Shown piece by piece: positions 18,581 to 27,659 of a DNA stretch of 59,798 nucleotides. The translations under genes were made by a program, and so were the position numbers. The notes beneath the pieces were generated by a model, which was not told the origin of the DNA, did no database searches, and saw nothing but the letters and a program-made list of their open reading frames with translations. The stretch comes from Sphingobium lactosutens DS20 (GTDB lineage: Bacteria; Pseudomonadota; Alphaproteobacteria; Sphingomonadales; Sphingomonadaceae): positions 1 through 59,798 of the forward strand of contig NZ_ATDP01000034.1 of NCBI RefSeq assembly GCF_000445105.1, in the 5' to 3' direction. Position 1 is the first letter of the stretch, and every line of letters starts with the position of its first letter.

Positions 18581-20221
18581 TCAGGCTGCCTTCAGCATGC
18601 GGTCGAGGTCGCTCGCCACTTCGCCGGTCGGCCGGATGTCGAACTTCTCCACCAGCACTTCGAGAACCTCCGGCGTCAGGAACTGCGGCAAGGTGGGGCC
18701 GAGATGGATCTTTCTGATCCCGAGGTGCAGCATCGTCAGCAGGACGGCGGTCGCCTTCTGCTCGAACCAGCTGATGGCGTAGTGGAGCGGCAGGTCGTTG
18801 ACCCCGCAGCCAAGCGCATTGGCGACCGCTACGGCCACCTGGATCGCCGAATAGGCATCGTTGCACTGACCCATGTCGAGCACACGCGGCACGCCGGCGA
18901 TGTTGCCCAGCTCTTCGCGGTTGAAGCGGAACTTCCCGCAGCCGAGCGTCAGGATAAGGCTGTCCTGCGGCGTCGCCATGGCAAGGTCGTGGAAATAGTT
19001 GCGGCCCGGACGCGCCCCGTCGCATCCGCCGATCAGGAAGAGATTCTTCACCTCACCCCGCCCGATCATTCCAAGCAGCGTGTCGGCTACGCCCATGACG
19101 GTGTTGCGCGCGAAACCCGCAGTGATCACTTCTTCCGGCGCATCTTCGGCAAAGCCCGGCAGTTCCAGCGCCCGTGCGACCGCCGGCGAGAAGTCATGAT
19201 CGACAATGTGGCGCACGCCGGCCCAGCCCACCGGCCCCGCGGTGAACAGCCGATCGGCATAGCCGCGAATCTCCGGATTGATGAGGCAGTTCGACGTCAT
19301 GACGATGGCGCCAGGGAAGGCCGCGAAGTCCTTCTGCTGATCCTGCCATGCCCCGCCGTAGTTCCCTGCCAGGTGCGGATAGCGCTTGAGCCCGGGATAG
19401 GCGTTCGCTGGCAGCATCTCGCCGTGCGTGTAGACGTTGACGCCCTTGCCCTCGGTCTGCTGCAGGATCATCTCGAGGTCGCCGAGGTCGTGCCCCGACA
19501 CCAGAAGCGCCTTGCCGGCTTTCGGGGTCATGCGCACGCTCGAGATCTCCGGATGCCCGAAGCGGCCGGTATTGGCCGCGTCGAGAAGCTCCATGACCTT
19601 GAGGTTGAGCGCGCCGATCGCCAGGGCCTCGCGCAGCAGCGCGTCGATGTCCGTTGGATCGGTGGCGAGAAAGGCGGAGATGCGGTGGAATTCGGCAACC
19701 ACCTCGGCTTCTTCAGTGCCGAGAACGCGCGCATGTTCGCTGTATGCCGCCGTGCCCTTGAGCCCGTAGAGGATCAGATCGCGCAGGCCGACGATCGAGG
19801 GCCCGTCGCGGTCGACGAAACGCTGGATGCTGGCCATCGGTGCCGCCGCCGAAAGCTCGGCCAGTGTCGCGCCAGGCTCCCACGTCGCGGGCTCAGGCAG
19901 GTCTGAGAGGTCAGCGCCGGCAGCCATCGCCGCCGCATGGATTTTTTCGCGCATGCGCAGCGCCGTCGCGATCAGCTTCAGGAAACGCGCTTCGTCGAAA
20001 TTGACGTTGGTGAGCGTGGTGAACCAGGCATGGGGCGTGAAGGCATCGACTTCGGCGTCGCGGACGCCCCTGTCCGCCGCGCGGGCGGCGACCGCGGACA
20101 CGCCCTGCATCACGCGCAGCAGCACGTCCTGGAGATCGGCGACAGTGGCGGTCTTGCCGCAGGACCCGACCTTGACCGCGCAGCCACCCTTGTTCGACTG
20201 TTCGCACTGAACGCAATACAT
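18581..20221 (-). CDS. hcp: Hydroxylamine reductase / hybrid-cluster protein
   Basis: Hcp, 546 residues, full length for the family. It acts in the cytoplasm on hydroxylamine and, as shown in enterobacteria, on nitric oxide. The N-terminal cluster cysteines are Cys3, Cys6, Cys14 and Cys21 (spacing 2-7-6, like the short-spaced class with a 4Fe-4S cluster). Hybrid-cluster regions VSGHDLGDLEM, HGEMLPANAYPGL, LTLGCGKFRFN and MGQCNDAY are all present. Upstream lie an FNR-type box and a palindrome, and an Rrf2/NsrR-like gene is divergent. This fits induction under low oxygen and nitrosative stress. No Hcr reductase is adjacent, so its electron donor is unclear. Confidence 0.95.
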   Translation of the reverse strand: MYCVQCEQSNKGGCAVKVGSCGKTATVADLQDVLLRVMQGVSAVAARAADRGVRDAEVDAFTPHAWFTTLTNVNFDEARFLKLIATALRMREKIHAAAMAAGADLSDLPEPATWEPGATLAELSAAAPMASIQRFVDRDGPSIVGLRDLILYGLKGTAAYSEHARVLGTEEAEVVAEFHRISAFLATDPTDIDALLREALAIGALNLKVMELLDAANTGRFGHPEISSVRMTPKAGKALLVSGHDLGDLEMILQQTEGKGVNVYTHGEMLPANAYPGLKRYPHLAGNYGGAWQDQQKDFAAFPGAIVMTSNCLINPEIRGYADRLFTAGPVGWAGVRHIVDHDFSPAVARALELPGFAEDAPEEVITAGFARNTVMGVADTLLGMIGRGEVKNLFLIGGCDGARPGRNYFHDLAMATPQDSLILTLGCGKFRFNREELGNIAGVPRVLDMGQCNDAYSAIQVAVAVANALGCGVNDLPLHYAISWFEQKATAVLLTMLHLGIRKIHLGPTLPQFLTPEVLEVLVEKFDIRPTGEVASDLDRMLKAA

Positions 20222-20235
20222 CGGATACCTCTCGA

Positions 20236-20260
20236 TAAGTGGAATGTGAAATTCCGCTTA
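20236..20260. promoter_or_regulatory. Palindromic operator candidate in the hcp leader
   Basis: TAAGTGGAAT at 20236-20245 and ATTCCGCTTA at 20251-20260 form an inverted repeat with 9 of 10 pairs and a 5-base spacer, 15 bases before the hcp start codon. Position between the FNR-type box and the gene suits a repressor site; the divergent Rrf2/NsrR-like protein is the obvious candidate. Confidence 0.5.
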
Positions 20261-20282
20261 GACCCGACTCGCAAAGATGAAT

Positions 20283-20296
20283 TTGATCAGAATCAA
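20283..20296. promoter_or_regulatory. FNR-type binding site upstream of hcp
   Basis: TTGATCAGAATCAA is a perfect match to the FNR/CRP consensus TTGAT-N4-ATCAA. Its centre is about 68 bp upstream of the hcp start codon and 61 bp upstream of the divergent regulator's start, so it could control either. Confidence 0.75.
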
Positions 20297-20350
20297 AACA
20301 GCGACGCGGATAAGATGGCATAACGATGCGGTCCTCAACGGCCATTTCGC

Positions 20351-20797
20351 ATGCAACTGACCCGCCACACCGACTATGCCTTTCGCCTGCTGATCGATCT
20401 CGCCGGCCGGGGTGACGAGCGCACGCAGATCGCGCAGGTGGCGCAGGCTCAGGCGATCTCGCGCACGCATCTGATGAAGGTCGTCAATCGGCTCGCGCGA
20501 GCAGGGATCGTCGAAGCGACGCGCGGCCGCGGCGGCGGGGTCCGCCTCGCGCGCGAGCCCGCCCTCATCAATCTTAGCGAAGTTCTCCGCACGACCGAGC
20601 CGCAATGCGCGCTTGTCGAATGTTCGGGTTGCCGGCTCCGCCGGCGCTGCGGTCTTCCTGCCGTGCTCGACGAGGCCGGACGGGCCTTCCGCCGCACGCT
20701 GGAGAGATACAGCCTTGCGGACATTTTGCCGCAGGCAACGATAGAGCGGGCCGGTCCTGCGAAGTTGACCGGTGAACTCACCTCACTATCGGCCTGA
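20351..20797 (+). CDS. Rrf2-family regulator, NsrR-like
   Basis: 148 residues. N-terminal winged helix typical of Rrf2 (MQLTRHTDYAFRLLIDLAG, then QAISRTHLMKVVNRLARAGIV and TRGRGGGVRLAR). The region CALVECSGCRLRRRC supplies four cysteines, three of which can hold an Fe-S cluster as in NsrR and IscR. NsrR senses nitric oxide through this cluster and represses hcp and globin genes. Divergent from hcp with 129 bp between, which supports nitrosative-stress control. IscR is less likely, since no isc genes are nearby. Confidence 0.85.
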   Translation: MQLTRHTDYAFRLLIDLAGRGDERTQIAQVAQAQAISRTHLMKVVNRLARAGIVEATRGRGGGVRLAREPALINLSEVLRTTEPQCALVECSGCRLRRRCGLPAVLDEAGRAFRRTLERYSLADILPQATIERAGPAKLTGELTSLSA

Positions 20798-21045
20798 CGA
20801 ACCGGCTGCGATCCGGTCTTCTTGGCGATCGTTCTGGAAACTCAACAGCCCCTGGCAGGTTTGAGCGGGTAGCGAGTAATCGTTTTTGCGCTCGCCGATT
20901 GCGGAGGAAGGATCGATCTTCAGTTCGAACGCTTGCGGACCGATAGTCCTGCACGCGTCGTCTAGGGATTGATCCACGCGATGGCAAGGACAGCCGCGCG
21001 CAATGCCGTGGCAACAGGATGTGAATTTCAGCAAGGAGCGTGACA

Positions 21046-21684
21046 ATGGCCCCACCCGCCGTCCACCACACAATCGTTCTGGCCCATCCGGATCAGGACA
21101 GCTTTTGCGCCAGCGTGGCGCGGTGCTGGCTGGAACGTGCGCAGAAGCATCATCAGACCGGCACGGTGCTCGACCTCTATGCGGAAGGCTTCGACCCGAT
21201 CCTCAAGGCGAACGAACGGCCGGGCAAGCCTGATTATGCCCCGCCCCCCGAGATCCTTGCCGAGTGCGACCGGCTCGCTCGAACCGACGTCCTCGTACTC
21301 GTCTATCCGATGTGGTTCGGCTCCATGCCGGCCATGCTCAAGGGTTATCTCGAGCGGGTGCTCGGCAACGCCGCGCGCTATGTTGGGGACGAGCCCCACG
21401 AGCGTCCCCTGAACGGCACGCGGCTCGTACAGATCTCGACTTCCTCGACAAGCAGCGCCTGGCTGGCCGAGAAGGGAGTAGAAAGCGCCATGCATACGCT
21501 GTTCGACCGATATCTTTCGGACGTTCTTGGCGCGGAGCGCGCCTACAGACTTGCCCTCGACAATATCGTGGACGGCATGTCCGCCGATCGCGGCGCGATG
21601 GAACTCGAAAAGGTCCGGCAAACGGCGGACCGCATCTGCGCCGACGCTAACGCGGCGCGCTGGGCGCAGGCACAAAGCCGCTAG
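21046..21684 (+). CDS. Flavodoxin-fold NAD(P)H oxidoreductase (KefF/MdaB-like)
   Basis: About 212 residues. The family signature is visible: HTIVLAHPDQDSFCASVA at the N-terminus binds FMN/FAD phosphate, and LVLVYPMWFGSMPAMLKGYLERVL is the conserved quinone-reductase stretch. Such enzymes reduce quinones by two electrons, limiting semiquinone redox cycling. The ATG at 21046 is preferred over the GTG at 21040 because AAGGAG at 21032-21037 has ideal spacing to it. Stand-alone gene; substrate unknown. Confidence 0.85.
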   Translation: MAPPAVHHTIVLAHPDQDSFCASVARCWLERAQKHHQTGTVLDLYAEGFDPILKANERPGKPDYAPPPEILAECDRLARTDVLVLVYPMWFGSMPAMLKGYLERVLGNAARYVGDEPHERPLNGTRLVQISTSSTSSAWLAEKGVESAMHTLFDRYLSDVLGAERAYRLALDNIVDGMSADRGAMELEKVRQTADRICADANAARWAQAQSR

Positions 21685-21842
21685 CTCGCGCCGTCGGCCC
21701 TGCACGCCTCGCTGAAATATTGGCGCACGGCGGTGGGCCCTGGTTTCGCGACTTCCCGGCGAGCCCCGCGTTACTCAGCCATTGCTCACCCTCGTAACTT
21801 TCCGCATGGTCTCCTTCACCCGGTTTCGCACATGGCGGACGC

Positions 21843-23057
21843 ATGAAGCGCACTTTCTCCGTACTCCTCCTCCTCCTGATATTTGCACCTAGCTTCGCTT
21901 TCGCAGCTTCCGAGCCGCGGTGGACGGAGGCGCAGACGGAGCGCCTGATCCATTGGATGAAAGCGGCGGACGCCGAAGGCCTCGGAGCCGCGGCGGTCGG
22001 CCTTCCGGCGCTGCAAGCCGCGGTCAACCGTGGCGACGACGCCCGCCGCGATGAACTCGCGACTGCCTCCGCCGTCCGGCTTCTGCAAGCGCACCGCAAT
22101 GGCTGCTGCAATGCCGCGCTGCGCACGAATTGGCACATAGCCGAGCCGTCCGCCTGGCCCGATCCTCGCGCCAGCGTGTCCACAGCGCTCGCCCAGGATC
22201 GGCTCGACGATCTCTTCCGTACGACACGGCCTTCCCATCCCTTTTACCACGCGCTGTCGCAGGCCTATGCGCAAGAGAGGGACGCCAACCGCCGGGCCAT
22301 CCTTGCCGCCAATCTCGACCGATGGCGGTGGATGCCGCGGCAACTCGGGGCGCGCTACCTGCTGGTGAACACCGCCGCTTTCGAGGCAAGCCTGTGGGAG
22401 GACGGCAAGCTGGCCGGCCGGTGGCGGGTCGTTGTCGGCAAGACGGGGTCGCCGACACCTGTGTTCCAAGCCAGCGTCACCGGCGTCATCTTCAATCCCT
22501 GGTGGGAAATCCCCCCGAGCATCGCCGCCGAGGGGATCGCCCGTCTTGTTGCTCGCAATCCCGCCGAGGCGGCGCGACGCGGTTATGTGCGCGAGAACGG
22601 GCGCTACCGCCAGCGCCCCGGGCCTCAGAACGCCTTGGGGCGCATGAAGCTCGTCATGCCCAACAGGTTCAACGTCTATCTTCATGACACCCCTGCCCAG
22701 GCGCTGTTCGAACAGGAGGTCAGGGCCTATAGCCATGGCTGCGTGCGCGTGGGCGATGCCCTCGGGCTCGCTGGAACCCTGCTCGGCCCTGGATGGGACC
22801 GCGCCAGGGTCGACACGGTCGTGGGCTCCGGCCGCACGCATAGCGCGATGCTGCCCGCTGCTCTGCCGGTCTATATCGCCTATTTTACCGCCGAACCCGA
22901 TAGCCTTGGCGGCGTGCGCTACTTTCCCGACATCTATCGCCGCGATCGGGGCGCTGCCACACCCGACGCGCAAGGTCGCTGCCCCTTGCAGACGGTACCC
23001 GCGAAGCGGCAGATCACGCCGCAGGACTTTGATCGCATGCGGCCCGAAAGGGTTTGA
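21843..23057 (+). CDS. L,D-transpeptidase (YkuD/YcbB-type), secreted
   Basis: 404 residues with an N-terminal signal peptide (KRTFSVLLLLLIFAPSFAFA). The catalytic YkuD signature YSHGCVRVGD lies near residue 295, with the nucleophile Cys and conserved His and Arg. Upstream FNPWWEIPPSIAAEGI and LGRMKLVMPNRFNVYLHD are typical of the YcbB-type catalytic domain. It cross-links peptidoglycan stem peptides in the periplasm. YcbB is about 600 residues; this shorter form has a reduced N-terminal region. First of three same-strand genes with gaps of 8 bp or overlaps. Confidence 0.9.
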   Translation: MKRTFSVLLLLLIFAPSFAFAASEPRWTEAQTERLIHWMKAADAEGLGAAAVGLPALQAAVNRGDDARRDELATASAVRLLQAHRNGCCNAALRTNWHIAEPSAWPDPRASVSTALAQDRLDDLFRTTRPSHPFYHALSQAYAQERDANRRAILAANLDRWRWMPRQLGARYLLVNTAAFEASLWEDGKLAGRWRVVVGKTGSPTPVFQASVTGVIFNPWWEIPPSIAAEGIARLVARNPAEAARRGYVRENGRYRQRPGPQNALGRMKLVMPNRFNVYLHDTPAQALFEQEVRAYSHGCVRVGDALGLAGTLLGPGWDRARVDTVVGSGRTHSAMLPAALPVYIAYFTAEPDSLGGVRYFPDIYRRDRGAATPDAQGRCPLQTVPAKRQITPQDFDRMRPERV

Positions 23058-23065
23058 GGCCGGCC

Positions 23066-24553
23066 ATGCTGAAGATCCGACGCCTGGCGATAGACACCCA
23101 TCCTGAGAATACCGCTTTTCTGCCGCGGCAGGGTAATGGCTACTCGGCCGAACAATTTCAGGCGCTGCGCAAGATCCGCATCACGGGCGAGAGCGCCGAG
23201 ATATTGGCGACCCTGGCTCTGGTCGACGAGCCTGCCCTTGTCGAGGCTGGTGAAATCGGCCTCGGCGAGCAGGCCTTTCGCCGCCTTGGATTGCCTGAGG
23301 GGGCTGCGGTCTCGATCGAGCAGGCGCCCGTTCCCGCGAGCCTCGAATCGGTCCGGCGCAAGATCGACGGCGACACGCTCGATGAAAGCGAGATCGCCGC
23401 CATCATTCGTGATGTCGCCGGCCACCGCTATTCACCGATGGAGATCGGGGCCTTTCTGGTTGCCTGCGCCGGCTTCATGAGCACCGAGGAAACGCTCGCC
23501 ATGACCCGCGCGATGGCGGCTGTCGGCAACCGGCTCGACTGGCACGCGCCGCTCGTCGTCGACAAGCATTGCATCGGCGGCATTCCCGGGAACCGCACGT
23601 CGATGATCGTCGTGCCGATCGTCGCCGCTCATGGCCTCATCATCCCCAAGACCTCCTCGCGCGCGATCACATCCCCTTCCGGCACGGCGGACACGATGGA
23701 AGTGCTCGCCAATGTCGATCTGCGCGAAGACGAGCTGCGCGCGATCGTCTCGCGCGAGAAGGCCGTGCTCGCCTGGGGCGGGCGCGTGAACCTCTCTCCC
23801 GCGGACGATGTGCTGATCTCGGTCGAACGGCCCTTGCGCATCGACACGTTCGAACAGATGGTCGCCTCGATCTTGTCGAAGAAGCTCGCCGCGGGGTCCA
23901 CCCATCTCGTGCTCGACATCCCCGTTGGTCCTACCGCCAAGGTCCGCTCGCAAAGTGAAGCGGTACGGCTGCGCAAGCTGTTCGAGCACGTCGCCGACAA
24001 GCTGGGGCTCGTCATCGACATCGTGCTGACCGACGGCTCGCAGCCCATCGGCCGGGGCATTGGACCCGTGCTCGAAGCCCGCGACGTAATGGCCGTGCTT
24101 CGCAACGACGCCGATGCGCCGGAAGATTTGCGCGATCATGCCTTGATGCTGGCCGGGCGTGTCCTCGATTTCGATCCGGCGCTCAAAGGGGGGCGGGGGT
24201 TCGCCCGTGCGCTCGAGCTGCTCGCCTCGGGGGCGGCACTGGAGGCCATGGAACGGCTGATCGCCGCCCAGGGCCGACAGCCCGCGGAGTTCAAGCCAGG
24301 CGCGCACATCCAGGAAATCTGTGCCCCCCGCGACGGCCGTGTCATCGCGATCGACTGCCATCGGATCGCGCGCATCGCCCGGCTTGCCGGAGCGCCCATG
24401 GACAAGGGCGCCGGCATCGACCTCGTCTGCAAAGTCGGCGCCGAAGTGCGCAAAGGCCAGGCTCTTTATCGGATCCACGCCCAGTCGGCGACCGGGCTTG
24501 GCTTCGCCCATGACCTGGCGCGGGAAGACGCCGGCTACGAGATCGTGCGATGA
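23066..24553 (+). CDS. Thymidine/AMP phosphorylase-family protein
   Basis: About 495 residues of the long thymidine phosphorylase family whose archaeal members are AMP phosphorylases. Conserved features: VVDKHCIGGIPGNRTSMIVVP near 165-185 (phosphate binding), PKTSSRAITSPSGTADTMEV, and a C-terminal biotinyl-like domain (VCKVGAEVRKGQALYRI). It phosphorolyses a nucleoside or nucleotide; the length and N-terminal domain favour the AMP phosphorylase-like branch. Start ATG at 23066, 8 bp after the transpeptidase gene; it overlaps the PRPP synthase gene by ATGA, suggesting a joint salvage pathway between nucleotides, ribose phosphates and PRPP. Confidence 0.88.
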   Translation: MLKIRRLAIDTHPENTAFLPRQGNGYSAEQFQALRKIRITGESAEILATLALVDEPALVEAGEIGLGEQAFRRLGLPEGAAVSIEQAPVPASLESVRRKIDGDTLDESEIAAIIRDVAGHRYSPMEIGAFLVACAGFMSTEETLAMTRAMAAVGNRLDWHAPLVVDKHCIGGIPGNRTSMIVVPIVAAHGLIIPKTSSRAITSPSGTADTMEVLANVDLREDELRAIVSREKAVLAWGGRVNLSPADDVLISVERPLRIDTFEQMVASILSKKLAAGSTHLVLDIPVGPTAKVRSQSEAVRLRKLFEHVADKLGLVIDIVLTDGSQPIGRGIGPVLEARDVMAVLRNDADAPEDLRDHALMLAGRVLDFDPALKGGRGFARALELLASGAALEAMERLIAAQGRQPAEFKPGAHIQEICAPRDGRVIAIDCHRIARIARLAGAPMDKGAGIDLVCKVGAEVRKGQALYRIHAQSATGLGFAHDLAREDAGYEIVR

Positions 24554-25443
24554 ACGCGCTCGTGCTCGGGTTCTCCGAAAGCCTGGAAGCAGCCGAACGA
24601 CTTGCCCACGCGCTCGGCATTAAAGCGGCGGCCGTTGAAGTGCGCCGCTTCCCTGATCACGAAGCCCTTGTGCGCGTGCCGGCGGCCGCCCCCGTGGTCA
24701 TCCTTCACCGTTCGCTCGACGATCCCGACTCCAAGCTCGTCGAATTGCTCCTCGCCGCTTCGGCCGCCCGCGAGCTTGGCGCCCGGCGCGTCGTCCTGGT
24801 TGCGCCATATCTCGCCTATATGCGGCAGGACCAGGCTTTCCGCGCCGGCGAGGCGGTGAGCCAGACGGTTATCGGCCGGCTCCTCGCCAGCCATTTCGAC
24901 GCTCTGCTCACGGTCGATCCGCATCTGCACCGTATTTCGAGCCTGAGCGACGCGGTGCCGGGCATACCCGCCGTTGTTCTTTCGGCCGCGCCGCTCCTGG
25001 CGGGGCTCGTTGGTCGTGACGACAATCCGCTAATCGTCGGCCCCGACAGCGAATCGGTGCAATGGACCCGGACGATTGCCGAGCCGCTCGGCCTCGACAT
25101 GCTGGTCGGGACGAAGCAGCGGCATGGCGACCGATCCGTATCGCTCGCGCTCGACGGCGTGGACCGCTTCCGAGGGCGCCGGGTCATCATCGTCGACGAC
25201 CTTGTCTCGAGCGGTCACACACTGGTCGAGACCGCGAGGCTGCTGCTCTCGGCGGGTGCCGCCCGCGTCGAGGCGATCGTCACTCATTGTCTCGCATCGG
25301 ACCAGGACCTTGCGCGACTGACGGCAAGCGGGATCGAACGCCTGGCGAGCAGCGACAGCATTCCTCACCGCACCAATCAGGTGCATCTCGCGCCGCTGCT
25401 CGCGGACGCGCTGAAAGCTCGCAACCTGCTTTACGTGTTCTAG
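24550..25443 (+). CDS. Ribose-phosphate diphosphokinase (PRPP synthetase)
   Basis: 297 residues. PRPP synthetase family: phosphate loop LHRSLDDPDSKLVELLLAA, conserved YLAYMRQDQAF, TVDPHLHR metal-binding region, and the PRPP loop VIIVDDLVSSGHTL near residue 215. Makes PRPP from ribose 5-phosphate and ATP. It is shorter than the housekeeping Prs (about 315) and is co-translated with the phosphorylase gene, so it is probably a second, specialised copy. Its stop codon TAG overlaps the stop of the convergent MBL gene at a CTAG. Confidence 0.88.
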   Translation: MNALVLGFSESLEAAERLAHALGIKAAAVEVRRFPDHEALVRVPAAAPVVILHRSLDDPDSKLVELLLAASAARELGARRVVLVAPYLAYMRQDQAFRAGEAVSQTVIGRLLASHFDALLTVDPHLHRISSLSDAVPGIPAVVLSAAPLLAGLVGRDDNPLIVGPDSESVQWTRTIAEPLGLDMLVGTKQRHGDRSVSLALDGVDRFRGRRVIIVDDLVSSGHTLVETARLLLSAGAARVEAIVTHCLASDQDLARLTASGIERLASSDSIPHRTNQVHLAPLLADALKARNLLYVF

Positions 25444-27074
25444 CGTTCTTGTCTTCCCGACGGCTTCGCGCCGGCGGACGGGCGCGCCTTACGTTCCTCG
25501 CGTAGCGCATTGTAGCTGTCGAGGACGCGGCGCATGTCGTCGAGCGCCTCGCGGCGCGCCCGCGCGCTCTTAATCGAATAGAGATTGCGCTTCAGGTTGG
25601 TGATGAAGTCGGCATAGTCGTTCTGCCAATCCTCGCCCGCCAGCTGGTTGAGATCGACGCGGCCGGTCTCGAGCCGCTTGGCTGGCGCGCCTGGCGGAAG
25701 CGCGAATCGCTCGCCCATCTGCGGCGCGATAACGCTGGCGGCCGGGTCGTCGCCCTGGACGAGCGCGCGGAGCCCTTCTACCGCCTGGCCCTCGCCATGC
25801 GAAAGGAACAGGCTGCCACCGAGCTTGCCTCTGTCGCGGATCCAGTCGTGCAGCTCGTCGCGGTCCGCATGCGCGGAATAGCTGTCGATGCGGCGGATTT
25901 GCGCGCGCACATTCACGTCCTCGCCGGAGATCCGTACGCGTTGCGCGCCGTCCAGGATGACGCGGCCAAGCGTGCCTTCGGCCTGGAAGCCGACGAAGAG
26001 GACCGTCGACTCTCGCCTGAACAGATTGTGCTTGAGGTGATGGCGGATGCGCCCGGCCTCGCACATGCCGGACGCGGCCAGGATGATCGCCCCCGAAACG
26101 GTGTTGAGGCGCATCGATTCCAGGCTGTCCTCGACGTAACGGATGCTCGGATGGCGGAAGATGTCGCGACCGTCGACATCCTCCATCTCGTCGATATGGC
26201 TCGAGAAGACCTTGGTTGCCCGGCTCGCCAACGGCGAGTCGACAAAGATCGGCACGTTCGGGATGCGGTTGGCGTCCGATAGCCGCGCAAGATCGAGGAG
26301 CAGCTCCTGTGTCCGCTCGAGCGCGAAACTCGGGATGACGAGGTTGCCGCCGCGCGCGATGGCTTCCTTGACCACCCCTTCGAGCTGCGCGCGGCGCTCG
26401 TCGATCGTGAGCTTCTCGCGCGCGCGATTGCCGTATGTGGATTCGCAGACGACGTGATCGAGGCCCTTGGGCGCGGCGGGATCGGCGTGGAACGCCTTGT
26501 TGTCGGGCCCGAGATCGCCCGACAAGAGGATATGTGCCCCGCCGGCATAGAGCTCCACCGAGGCTGAGCCGAGAATATGGCCCGCGTTCCAGAGCCTGGC
26601 CTTGAACCCGGGGGCGGGTTCGAACCAGTTGCCGAGCGCGACCGGACGAGAAAGCCGCCAGGCGCTGATCGCATCTTCTTCGGTGTAGAGAGGTTCGAAC
26701 AGCGCGTCGCCGGCGCGGTCGCGCCGTCGGTTCCGGCGCTCCGCCTCATATTCCTGGATCCTGCCGGCATCCGCCAGCATGAATTCGAGAAGGTCGCTCG
26801 TGGCCTGTGTGCACCAGATCGCACCCTCATAGCCCTGGGCCGCAAGCTTGGGGAGAAGGCCGCAATGATCGATATGCGCGTGGGTCAGGATCACCGCGTC
26901 GATCCTCCGCGGATCGAACCCGAAGCTGCCGAGGTTGAGCGCCTCGAGACTGCGCGAGCCTTGGAACAGACCGCAATCGACCAGGATCGAGCGGGCGCCC
27001 AGCGCGAGCTCCATGCATGAGCCGGTGACAGTGCCTGCCGCACCGTGGAACTTCATCGTGAGCTGATGGGTCAC
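25440..27074 (-). CDS. MBL-fold beta-CASP RNA-processing exonuclease family protein
   Basis: About 544 residues. Metallo-beta-lactamase motifs: ILTHAHIDHCG, LWNAGHILGSA and LSGDLGPDNK. The beta-CASP insert has the family's VIPSFALERTQELL. The C-terminal RMMBL region has YSAHADRDEL and LSHGEGQ. This is the YbcI/CPSF-like group of RNA nucleases. Start: GTG at 27074, 7 bases after AGAGGG and 6 codons before the conserved MKFHGAAGTVTGSC; upstream reading to 27197 has no support. Convergent with the PRPP synthase gene and tail-to-tail by one base overlap of stop codons. Confidence 0.88.
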   Translation of the reverse strand: MTHQLTMKFHGAAGTVTGSCMELALGARSILVDCGLFQGSRSLEALNLGSFGFDPRRIDAVILTHAHIDHCGLLPKLAAQGYEGAIWCTQATSDLLEFMLADAGRIQEYEAERRNRRRDRAGDALFEPLYTEEDAISAWRLSRPVALGNWFEPAPGFKARLWNAGHILGSASVELYAGGAHILLSGDLGPDNKAFHADPAAPKGLDHVVCESTYGNRAREKLTIDERRAQLEGVVKEAIARGGNLVIPSFALERTQELLLDLARLSDANRIPNVPIFVDSPLASRATKVFSSHIDEMEDVDGRDIFRHPSIRYVEDSLESMRLNTVSGAIILAASGMCEAGRIRHHLKHNLFRRESTVLFVGFQAEGTLGRVILDGAQRVRISGEDVNVRAQIRRIDSYSAHADRDELHDWIRDRGKLGGSLFLSHGEGQAVEGLRALVQGDDPAASVIAPQMGERFALPPGAPAKRLETGRVDLNQLAGEDWQNDYADFITNLKRNLYSIKSARARREALDDMRRVLDSYNALREERKARPSAGAKPSGRQER

Positions 27075-27215
27075 CTGTATCCCTCTTGATTGATCTTGAG
27101 CCAATGCATTCCCGCCCCGAGCGGCGGGCCGAGCTGCAAGGGTCTGATTGTGAAACCCGCGCCTTCCTTCATGAGCAAAGGCGCAGGGCGGTTGCAAGCC
27201 AGCGCGTTTTTACCT

Positions 27216-27659
27216 TCATGGCAGCGCCTGAACCTCGTTCTCAAGCCCGCGGATCCGGCCGACGATGGCGACAAAGAACGCGGTCGACCATCCCAGAAGG
27301 ATGAGGCCGTTCGCTCCCTCGATCGCGCCGAGCAGACGCCAGCGCTCGTCGAGGACGACATCCCCATATCCCACCGTCGTGTAGGAAGAAGTTGAAAAGT
27401 AGAGCGCCGCCTCGAAGCTCCTGAGCGCCTCGACGGCGATGTAGAAGCCTGCATAGAGCCAGATTTCAAGGGCATGGAGAACGAACAGGCCGCCGGCCGC
27501 GCCCAGGATCCCCAATCCTTCATGCCAGAGCGTGCGAACGGTTCGCCTTCCGCGATGACGGCGGAGCAGCGCGAGGAGAAGCGCGATCCCGCCAAGATGG
27601 ATGAAGATGGTCAGCACCACCAAGGCAGTGGCGACCGCAAGTTCCAAAGACAGGTTCAT
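27216..27659 (-). CDS. Small potassium-channel-like membrane protein
   Basis: About 147 residues from the ATG at 27659. Three to four hydrophobic segments surround the pore signature TTVGYGDVV near the middle, the potassium selectivity filter. The family is the two-transmembrane ion channel group (PF07885). No cytosolic RCK domain is present, so gating is not evident. 140 bp upstream of the MBL gene on the same strand; may be cotranscribed. Confidence 0.85.
   Translation of the reverse strand: MNLSLELAVATALVVLTIFIHLGGIALLLALLRRHRGRRTVRTLWHEGLGILGAAGGLFVLHALEIWLYAGFYIAVEALRSFEAALYFSTSSYTTVGYGDVVLDERWRLLGAIEGANGLILLGWSTAFFVAIVGRIRGLENEVQALP

Noticed and set aside
18551..19906. A 451-codon plus-strand frame over hcp
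   Set aside because: Antisense shadow of hcp.
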